Of a stretch of 64,000 nt of DNA, positions 58,455 through 64,000 are shown one piece after another. The notes beneath the pieces were generated by a model. It was not told where the DNA came from. It ran no database searches and saw nothing but the letters and a program-made list of their open reading frames with translations. A program made the position numbers and the translations under genes. Position 1 is the stretch's first letter; each line of letters opens with the position of its first letter. Source of the DNA: Verrucomicrobium sp. GAS474 (GTDB lineage: Bacteria; Verrucomicrobiota; Verrucomicrobiia; Methylacidiphilales; GAS474); the NCBI RefSeq assembly GCF_900105685.1, contig NZ_LT629781.1, positions 2,294,001 to 2,358,000 on the forward strand, written 5' to 3'.

Positions 58455-59570
58455 TCAGCTTGGGAGGGCAGCCAAGACGGCGGCGACGACTTCGTCGATC
58501 CCGATCCGGGCGATGCAGCGGGTGGTGTAATCGTTCTCGGGGCGGCAGGTCTCCGGCGCGAGACAGGCCGTGCCGCAAGGGAGGGGAGGCTGGAGGAGGC
58601 GGTGGCCGGTGCCGACGGGGGCCCAGAGCGTCGTCGATTGGGAGCCGAAGAGGGCGACGATCTTTCCCGTGGGCGGGAGGGCGGCGGCGGCGAGGTGCAT
58701 GGAGCCGGTGTCGTTGCCGAGGTAGACGGCGGCTTTCTCGCAGAGGGCGGCGAAGAGCTCGAGCGGCAGGGCGGGGAGCGCCGGGAGGGAGAGGCCCCGT
58801 TTTTTAAGCAGGGCCGCGATTTCCTCCAGGAGCGGCTCCTCGCCGGGGCCGCAGACGAGGAGGAGGTCGGCCCGGTTCTCGGCATGGAGGCGTGCGGCGG
58901 CCTCGGCGAAGGCGGCGGCGGGCCAGCGTCGCGAGGGAAGGCGTGCCCCCGGATGGATGAGGACGAGGGGACGGCAGGAACAGGGGAAGGCGCGACGGAG
59001 ACGCTCGGCGGCCTCGTCCCGGGCGTCGTCGAGGAAGAAGAAGCGGCAGGGGCGGCAGGCGTCGTCGTCGAGGGGGGCGATGCCGAGGGGTTCGAGGAGG
59101 CTGAGGTAGAGGTCGACGATGCCGCGGCTTTGGAAGAAGGCGGCGGGGCGGACGACGGGATCGGTGAGGCCGTCCTTGCCCGCCGCCTTGGCGTCGCCCT
59201 CGGTGCGGAGGCCGATGACGCGGCCGATGCGGGCGAGGCGGAGGAGGAGCCGGACACGGAAGCCGGGGCTGATGTTGACGGCGGTGTCGAAGCGGTGGCG
59301 GCGGAGCTTCCAGAAGGTGGCCGCCGTGCGGAGGACGTAGGAGAGGACCGATTCGGCGGGGCGCTGTCGGGGAAGCTCGACGATGTGGTCGAGGGCCGGA
59401 TGGCGGGCCTGGATCGGGCCGTAGCCCTCGTCGACGAGGAGGGTGAGCTGGAGTCCGGGGAGGGCGTGCCGCAGGGCGCGGAGCAGGGGATCGAGGAGGA
59501 CGATGTCTCCCAGGTAGCGGCGGCGGACGAGGAGGAGGCGCTGCGGCGGCCTGGGAGGTGAGGGGTTCAT
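58455..59570 (-). CDS. Glycosyltransferase family 9 (heptosyltransferase-like)
   Basis: The 371-residue protein has LLLVRRRYLGDIVLLDPLLRALRHALPGLQLTLLVDEGY (family 9 N-terminus with RxxxLGD). VLIHPGARLPSRRWPAAAFAEAAARL and the donor site VYLGNDTGSMHLAAAALPPTGKIVALFGSQSTTLWAPVG are the WaaC/WaaF/WaaQ pattern (NDTGxMHLAAA). It should add heptose or a related sugar to the lipopolysaccharide core. It is distinct from the GT9 protein at 23184-24323, which has DTAVAHYA in place of DTGSMHLA. Confidence 0.93.
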   Translation of the reverse strand: MNPSPPRPPQRLLLVRRRYLGDIVLLDPLLRALRHALPGLQLTLLVDEGYGPIQARHPALDHIVELPRQRPAESVLSYVLRTAATFWKLRRHRFDTAVNISPGFRVRLLLRLARIGRVIGLRTEGDAKAAGKDGLTDPVVRPAAFFQSRGIVDLYLSLLEPLGIAPLDDDACRPCRFFFLDDARDEAAERLRRAFPCSCRPLVLIHPGARLPSRRWPAAAFAEAAARLHAENRADLLLVCGPGEEPLLEEIAALLKKRGLSLPALPALPLELFAALCEKAAVYLGNDTGSMHLAAAALPPTGKIVALFGSQSTTLWAPVGTGHRLLQPPLPCGTACLAPETCRPENDYTTRCIARIGIDEVVAAVLAALPS

Positions 59571-59594
59571 GGAGCCGAAGCCCTGCGAGCAGAA

Positions 59595-60236
59595 CTAAGC
59601 GTCGGGGGTGACCCGGATGATGTCGTCGGCGACCTCGAAGCGCCACTTCGGCCCGCCCTTCTCGGCGATGAAAGCCTGGAGGCGGTCGAGGGTGGGGTAG
59701 TGGCTGTCGACGCCGCCGAAGTCCCGGGCGTCGTCGATCAGGATGACGTGGTCGAAGGGGCTCCGGGAGAAGATCGTCTCCAGTTCCATGAAGATCGGCG
59801 TGTTGAGGTCGCCCTGGGCGGTCTCGCCTGCCGAGTAGTGGCCGTCGAGCCAGAAGAGGGTGGGACCGGCGAGGCGGGGGAGGACTTCCTTCATCTTCGC
59901 GCCGCTATCCCCCTGGATCAGGTGGACGTGGGGGAAGGGCCGGAACCGTTTCTGCGCCTTGGCGTGGAGTTCCTCCGAGAGCTCGATGGAATAGAGGGCG
60001 TCGAAGTCCCCCAGGAGGCGGAAGAGGGTGTCCCCGTGCAGGGTGCCGGTTTCGAGGAGGGTGCGGACGCCGTATTTTTTCCCGTATTCGCGGAGGGTCT
60101 GCTGCTTGAACGCGCCGGGAGGCGGCACGGGGCGGCCCCGCTTGTCCCAGCGTGCGACCTTGTGGCGGCCGCGGAGGTCGACCCAGCAGCGGTAGAGTCG
60201 GAAGCGTTCGAAGAAACGGGGAGCCCGGATGCGCAT
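59595..60236 (-). CDS. Class I SAM-dependent methyltransferase-like protein
   Basis: The 213-residue protein has a basic N-terminus. A SAM-type Rossmann start, YGVRTLLETGTLHGDTLFRL (motif I with G-x-G), is followed by LYSIELSEELHAKAQKRF (acidic end of strand 2) and HLIQGDSGAKM. LFWLDGHYSAGETAQGDLNTPIFMELE and VILIDDARDFGGVDSHYP follow. The DGHYS block resembles glycan- or macrocin-type methyltransferases. At the upstream end of the glycosyltransferase run it may methylate a sugar. Moderately sure of the fold, not of the substrate. Confidence 0.68.
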   Translation of the reverse strand: MRIRAPRFFERFRLYRCWVDLRGRHKVARWDKRGRPVPPPGAFKQQTLREYGKKYGVRTLLETGTLHGDTLFRLLGDFDALYSIELSEELHAKAQKRFRPFPHVHLIQGDSGAKMKEVLPRLAGPTLFWLDGHYSAGETAQGDLNTPIFMELETIFSRSPFDHVILIDDARDFGGVDSHYPTLDRLQAFIAEKGGPKWRFEVADDIIRVTPDA

Positions 60237-60248
60237 GACGACTGAGAG

Positions 60249-61325
60249 CTAGAGACTCTTGAGCCCTTCGTCGAGCCAGCCGAGGAGCTGCTCGATGTTG
60301 GCGGTGCTCTCATCGCCCATGTGCGAGATGCGGAACGTCGTCCCCTTGATCTTGCCGTAACCGCCGTCGATGACGGCGTGGTGGTTGGCCTTCAGGTGGG
60401 AGATGACCTTCGCGATGTCGACATTGCGGACGTTGCGGACGCAGGTGAGGCCGATCGACTCGTAGCCCGCGTCGGGGAAGAGTTCGAAGCCGTGGTTCTT
60501 CGCCCAGGCGCGGGTGATCGTGGCGTTCTTCAGGTGGCGGGCGTGGCGGGCCTCGACGCCCTCGGCCTCCATGTCCTCCAGCTTGCTCTGGAGGGCGTAG
60601 AAGTGGGCGATGGAGGGGGTCGTCGGGGTCATCGACGACTCGTGGTTCTTCCTGAACTCGAGGAAATCGATGTAATAGCCGCGGTCCTTCTGCTTTTCCG
60701 CCTTGGCGAAGGCCCTTTCCGAGACGGAGAAGACCGAGGCGCCCGAGGGAAGGGCGAGGGCCTTCTGCGTTCCGGCGAGGAGGACGTCGAAGCCGAGGGC
60801 GTCGAAGTCGATCGGAAGGACGGAGAGGGAGGAGACGACGTCGACGATGAAGGAGACGTCGGGATAACGGCGGGCGACCTCGGCGATCTCCTCGATGGGG
60901 CTCATGGTCCCGGTCGAGGTCTCGTTATGGATGAGGGTGACGGCGTCGAATTCGCCGGTCTTCAGCTTCTCCTCGATGGCGGCGCCGCGGATCGGCTGGC
61001 CCCACTCGACCTGGAGCTTCTCGGCCTGCTTGCCCGCCTTCAGGGCGACGTCGTACCACTTGTCGGAGAAGGCCCCGTTCATGCAGGTCAGCACTTTTTT
61101 GGCGACGAGGTTGCGGATCGCCCCCTCCATCACGCCCCAGGCGGAGGAAGTGCTGACGAAGACGGGCTGCCGCGTCATGAAGAGCTTCTGCAGGCCCGGC
61201 TGAATCGAGGCGTAGAGATTCTGGAAGTCCTTGCTCCGGTGGCCGATCATCGGCTTGGAAAAGGCCGCCATGGTCTTGGCGGAGACTTCGACCGGGCCGG
61301 GGATAAAGAGCTTTGTATGTGACAT
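60249..61325 (-). CDS. Class V aminotransferase (serine-pyruvate/phosphoserine type)
   Basis: The 358-residue PLP enzyme starts TKLFIPGPVEVSAKTMAAFSKPMIGHRSKDF, the alanine-glyoxylate/serine-pyruvate opening. FVSTSSAWGVMEGAIRNLV contacts PLP phosphate, LIHNETSTGTMSPIEEI and FIVDVVSSLSVLPIDFDALGFDVLLAGTQKALALP carry the PLP Asp and Lys. This group includes alanine-glyoxylate, serine-glyoxylate and some phosphoserine aminotransferases; the sequence does not choose. No serA or serB is adjacent. It lies 12 bases upstream of the methyltransferase gene and is divergent from the periplasmic protein gene, with 25 bases between starts. Confidence 0.88.
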   Translation of the reverse strand: MSHTKLFIPGPVEVSAKTMAAFSKPMIGHRSKDFQNLYASIQPGLQKLFMTRQPVFVSTSSAWGVMEGAIRNLVAKKVLTCMNGAFSDKWYDVALKAGKQAEKLQVEWGQPIRGAAIEEKLKTGEFDAVTLIHNETSTGTMSPIEEIAEVARRYPDVSFIVDVVSSLSVLPIDFDALGFDVLLAGTQKALALPSGASVFSVSERAFAKAEKQKDRGYYIDFLEFRKNHESSMTPTTPSIAHFYALQSKLEDMEAEGVEARHARHLKNATITRAWAKNHGFELFPDAGYESIGLTCVRNVRNVDIAKVISHLKANHHAVIDGGYGKIKGTTFRISHMGDESTANIEQLLGWLDEGLKSL

Positions 61326-61350
61326 GGCCAAAAGAGAGTATAGTTTTCGC

Positions 61351-62115
61351 ATGAGAATGCAATGGCTGCGCTCCTCCTGTCTGTTTCTTTTCGTTGGTGG
61401 GACCTTTTTTGCCGGGGTCGGGGCGGTGAGGGCCACCGACCTTACGGTCGACCAGATCGTGGCAAAGGGCCTCGAAAAATCGGAGGCTGACGAGAAGAAC
61501 CTCTCCCGCTTCGAGTACCACCAGAAGGTGACGTTCGACAAGATCAAGGCGAACGGGGAGGCCGAGTCGGTCTCCAACCTGGAGATGCAGGTTTCCCCGG
61601 GGGCGCAGTCGGAGTTCACCGTGGTCGGCCAGGCCGGGAAGGTGACGGAGGAGCAGCAGAAGCAGGCCCGCCTGAGCCAGAAGTTCAAGATGACATTTTC
61701 GCTGCGGAAGATGGCCCCGCGCTTCAACGTGAAGCTCGACGGCAAGGAGACGTGGGACGGGCGGGCGGTCTACCGGATCGCCTTCTCCCCGAAGCCCGAC
61801 CAGCCGTTCAACAACCGGGTCGAGAAGATATCCAACCACTTCGTCGGCTTCATGTGGTTCGCCGCCGATGATTACACCCTCTTGCGGGCGAAGGCCCACC
61901 TCGACGCCCCCGTCGACATGGCGTGGGTGCTGGCCGAGATGGAGGCCCTAGATTTCTCCTATGATAGCTGCGCCGTACCGGGAGGGGCCGCGCCGTCGAA
62001 GTTCCTGATCGATTACCGGCTCGGCTTCGTGGTGGGGGAACTCCACAACCGGAACGAGATCACGACTTCCGATTTCAAGGAAAAGGCGGCCGCGCCGGTC
62101 GCCGGGAAGAATTGA
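61351..62115 (+). CDS. Exported protein, LolA/DUF-type beta fold, unknown function
   Basis: The 254-residue protein has a signal peptide (about 1-28, ending AVRATD). DLTVDQIVAKGLEKSEADEKNLSRFEYHQKVTFDKI and alternating strands follow (FKMTFSLRKMAPRFNVKLDGKETWDGRAVYRIAFSPKP, HFVGFMWFAADDYTLLRAKAHL). The pattern resembles the LolA-like outer-membrane lipoprotein-sorting folds, where the body forms a half-barrel. The C-terminus has DFSYDSCAVPGG. No family is recognised with confidence. It is convergent with queH, 9 bases apart. Confidence 0.7.
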   Translation: MRMQWLRSSCLFLFVGGTFFAGVGAVRATDLTVDQIVAKGLEKSEADEKNLSRFEYHQKVTFDKIKANGEAESVSNLEMQVSPGAQSEFTVVGQAGKVTEEQQKQARLSQKFKMTFSLRKMAPRFNVKLDGKETWDGRAVYRIAFSPKPDQPFNNRVEKISNHFVGFMWFAADDYTLLRAKAHLDAPVDMAWVLAEMEALDFSYDSCAVPGGAAPSKFLIDYRLGFVVGELHNRNEITTSDFKEKAAAPVAGKN

Positions 62116-62124
62116 GGCGCGGTC

Positions 62125-62823
62125 TTAACCGCCCTCGCCCTTGGAGTCGGCTCCGTACCAGTCTTTTCCGATGACGACCTTGTCCCGGCCCTGGCTGGTC
62201 CGCCATTTGTTCGTGTCGCGGAGGGAGTAGACGCAGCCGCAGTACTGCTGGGCGTAGAATTCCTCCCGCTTGCTGATGTCGAGCATCCGGTCGGCGCCGC
62301 CCTTCTTCCGCCAGTTGTGGGTCCAGTAGCTGACGTCGGCGTAGCGGGCCGCGGCGCGAACGCCGCTGGCGTTGATCTGGTTCATGTCCTTCCAGCGGGA
62401 GAGGCCGAGGCAGCTGGTGATGACCTTGAAGCCGTTCTCGTGGGCGTAGAGGGCGGTCCGCTCGAAGCGCATGTCGAAGCAGGCGGTGCAGCGTTCGCCC
62501 TTCTCGGGGGCCCATTCCATTCCCTTGACGCGGGCGAACCAGTTGTCGGTGTCGTAGTCGGCGTCGACGAAGGGGATGCCGAGTTTCTCGGCGAAGCGGA
62601 TGTTCTCGGTCTTCCGCAGCTCGTATTCCTCCCGGGGGTGGATGTTCGGGTTGTAGAAGTAGATGGTGTAGCGGATCCCCGAGGCGAGCATCGCCTCCAT
62701 CACCTCCCCGGCGCAGGGGGCGCAGCACGAATGGAGCAGCACGTCCTTTTCCCCGCCGGGGGCGTGGAGGACGGGACGCTCGAAGTCGGGAACGGGCGGG
62801 GGCTGGGGCGCTTCGGAACTCAT
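62125..62823 (-). CDS. queH: Epoxyqueuosine reductase QueH
   Basis: The 232-residue enzyme does the last step of queuosine synthesis in tRNA, replacing QueG. It has the DUF208 signature [17 protein letters not shown] (Cys-Cys-x-x-Cys near 33-37), [42 protein letters not shown] and [11 protein letters not shown], with the Cys residues for the Fe-S cluster and disulfide. The length and all motifs agree. It stands between the exported protein gene and the FMN dehydrogenase gene, 43 bases away. Confidence 0.95.
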   Translation of the reverse strand: MSSEAPQPPPVPDFERPVLHAPGGEKDVLLHSCCAPCAGEVMEAMLASGIRYTIYFYNPNIHPREEYELRKTENIRFAEKLGIPFVDADYDTDNWFARVKGMEWAPEKGERCTACFDMRFERTALYAHENGFKVITSCLGLSRWKDMNQINASGVRAAARYADVSYWTHNWRKKGGADRMLDISKREEFYAQQYCGCVYSLRDTNKWRTSQGRDKVVIGKDWYGADSKGEGG

Positions 62824-62866
62824 GGGACGGAGGAACCTACCTCCCTTGGGCTCCCTTTACGAGTCC

Positions 62867-63958
62867 TTACTTTTTCCAGAGAACCGACGGGGAGATATCG
62901 GCGATCCGGGCGCAGCCGGTGAGGGCCATCGCCATCGCCAGCTCGGTGCGGAGGATGGTGACGGCGTGGGCGACGCCGAGCGGGCCCGCCGCCGCGAGGG
63001 CAAAGAGATAGGGACGGCCGATCAGGACGGCGTTCGCGCCGAGGGCCAGCGCCTTCACGATGTCGGTGCCCCGCCGGATGCCGCCGTCGAGGAGGAGGGG
63101 GATCTGCCCCGCGACGCGGTCGGCGATCGGGGGGAGGGCCTCGATGGTGGCGGGGAGGGTGTCGAGGGTCCTCCCGCCGTGGTTCGAGACGACGAGGCCG
63201 GAGACGCCTTCCTTCAGCGCCAGGGCGGCGTCGTCGGGGGAGAGGACGCCTTTCAGGAGGATCGGCAGCGGGGTGAGGGAGCGGAGCCACGCGATGTCCT
63301 TCCACGTCGGGGCGAAGGCGAGGAGTTCCTCCAGGCCGCCGCCGGCGAACGTGGGGGCGGGGGGATAGCCCGCCAGGTTGGCCGCGCCGACGCCGGGCGG
63401 GAGGGCGAAGCCGGCCCGCTGCTGCCGGTTCCGGGGGCCGTTCACCGGGGCGTCGACGGTGACGACGAGGGCCTGGTAGCCCGCCGCCTCGGCGCGGCGG
63501 ACGAGGTCGGCGGTGACGGCGCGGTCGGGCCGGAAATAAAGCTGGAACCAGAGCGGCGAGGGCGCCTCGGCCTGGCGGGCGATTTCCTCCAAGGGGACGC
63601 TGGCCTCGGTGCTGACGATCATCCCGGCCCCGCCGGCCGCGGCCCCGAGGGCGGTGGCGAGTTCCCCGTCGGGATGGGCCATCTTCTGGTAGGCGACGGG
63701 GGCGAGGAGGAGCGGGGCGGCGTGGATCTTCCCGAAGAGGGTCGTCCGCGTGTCGATGCCGGGGAGGTCGACGAGGGCGCGGCCCTGGAGGAGGAGGGTG
63801 TCGAAGGCCTCGCGGTTCCGCCGCAGGGTGATCTCGTCGGCGACGCCGCCCGCGTAATAGGCCCAGGCTCCCTCGGAGAGGCGCTCCCTGGCGAAGGGCT
63901 CGTAATCGGCGACGGCGGCGATCTGGGCCGGGATGGGGTTGAGGAAGGGGAGGGACAT
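62867..63958 (-). CDS. FMN-dependent 2-hydroxy-acid dehydrogenase/oxidase
   Basis: The 363-residue TIM-barrel flavoprotein resembles glycolate oxidase and lactate dehydrogenase LldD. It starts with AWAYYAGGVADEITLRRNREAFD (substrate Tyr) and AAPLLLAPVAYQKMAHPDGELATA. It has WFQLYFRPD (Tyr contact), VTVDAPVNGPRNR, LVVSNHGGRTLDTLPATIEALP (catalytic His) and LLDGGIRRGTDIVKALALGANAVLIGRP (FMN phosphate). The length fits a soluble oxidase rather than membrane LldD. Substrate, glycolate or lactate, is undecided. It is the last gene before the window end and starts 42 bases from it. Confidence 0.93.
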   Translation of the reverse strand: MSLPFLNPIPAQIAAVADYEPFARERLSEGAWAYYAGGVADEITLRRNREAFDTLLLQGRALVDLPGIDTRTTLFGKIHAAPLLLAPVAYQKMAHPDGELATALGAAAGGAGMIVSTEASVPLEEIARQAEAPSPLWFQLYFRPDRAVTADLVRRAEAAGYQALVVTVDAPVNGPRNRQQRAGFALPPGVGAANLAGYPPAPTFAGGGLEELLAFAPTWKDIAWLRSLTPLPILLKGVLSPDDAALALKEGVSGLVVSNHGGRTLDTLPATIEALPPIADRVAGQIPLLLDGGIRRGTDIVKALALGANAVLIGRPYLFALAAAGPLGVAHAVTILRTELAMAMALTGCARIADISPSVLWKK

Positions 63959-64000
63959 GGCGGGGCGGAACTTAGCGCGTGGGTTGGGGGGAGGGAGGGG

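Noticed and set aside
60249-61325. Naming the class V aminotransferase serC.
   Set aside because: Its motifs fit the wider alanine-glyoxylate/serine-pyruvate group, and no serine-pathway gene lies nearby.

Overview
The window is GC-rich, gene-dense chromosomal DNA from a Gram-negative bacterium: it carries BamA, Skp, LpxD, an MsbA-type flippase and several LPS-type glycosyltransferases. The best lineage clue is the block at 40787-51067. It has the same gene order and protein types as the Akkermansia muciniphila Amuc_1102-1101-1100-1099-1098 cluster (small periplasmic protein, PilM-like protein, Amuc_1100-like protein, Amuc_1099-like protein, secretin). I therefore infer a member of the Verrucomicrobiota. 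No sequence search was possible, so genus and species are open.

Layout. 1-8.5 kb: lysine/diaminopimelate genes (dapA end, dapB), a small membrane peptide behind a promoter overlapped by a perfect palindrome, a flavin oxidoreductase, tRNA-His, a UDP-glucuronate decarboxylase-type enzyme, a C-terminal processing protease, tsaD, bioD, a GYF-type membrane protein and a small ferredoxin. 8.5-24.4 kb: a zinc-ribbon Ser/Thr kinase, the coupled genes rluD-udg-mnmA followed by cutA, two Nudix genes, an FMN reductase, glycyl-tRNA synthetase, an AsmA-like protein, endonuclease IV, a compositionally odd membrane protein, a glutaredoxin, a potassium channel, DUF502 and a GT9. 24.4-40.7 kb: FKBP isomerase, eukaryote-type UDP-glucose pyrophosphorylase, a tannase-family hydrolase, a Spy-like protein, an M20 peptidase, translation genes (rplY, pth, rpsF, ssb, rplI), bamA-skp-lpxD, tRNA-Val and the agmatine-to-putrescine pair aguB-aguA.

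40.7-51.1 kb is a probable operon of unknown function. It holds the five Amuc_1102-1098-type genes followed by a second, larger secretin with three long tandem repeats. Two secretins, a PilM fused to a PilN-like part and a PilO-like Amuc_1100 relative suggest an envelope-spanning machine, yet no pilus ATPase, PilC or pilin gene is nearby. Immediately downstream, 51.1-60.2 kb is an envelope glycan locus: MsbA-like flippase, GT10 and GT11 fucosyltransferase-type enzymes, GT2 and GT9 enzymes, an SGNH-like hydrolase and a methyltransferase. The end (60.2-64 kb) holds a class V aminotransferase, a periplasmic protein, QueH and an FMN-dependent 2-hydroxy-acid dehydrogenase.

A second unusual layer is a family of long palindromic repeats at 13284-13562 (one nested in another) and 55784-55905. 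They share a 15-base core but have different arms, and within each copy the two arms remain almost perfectly complementary. That pattern points to selection on, or a copying mechanism that preserves, a hairpin. One copy supplies the stop codon of the adjacent Nudix gene.
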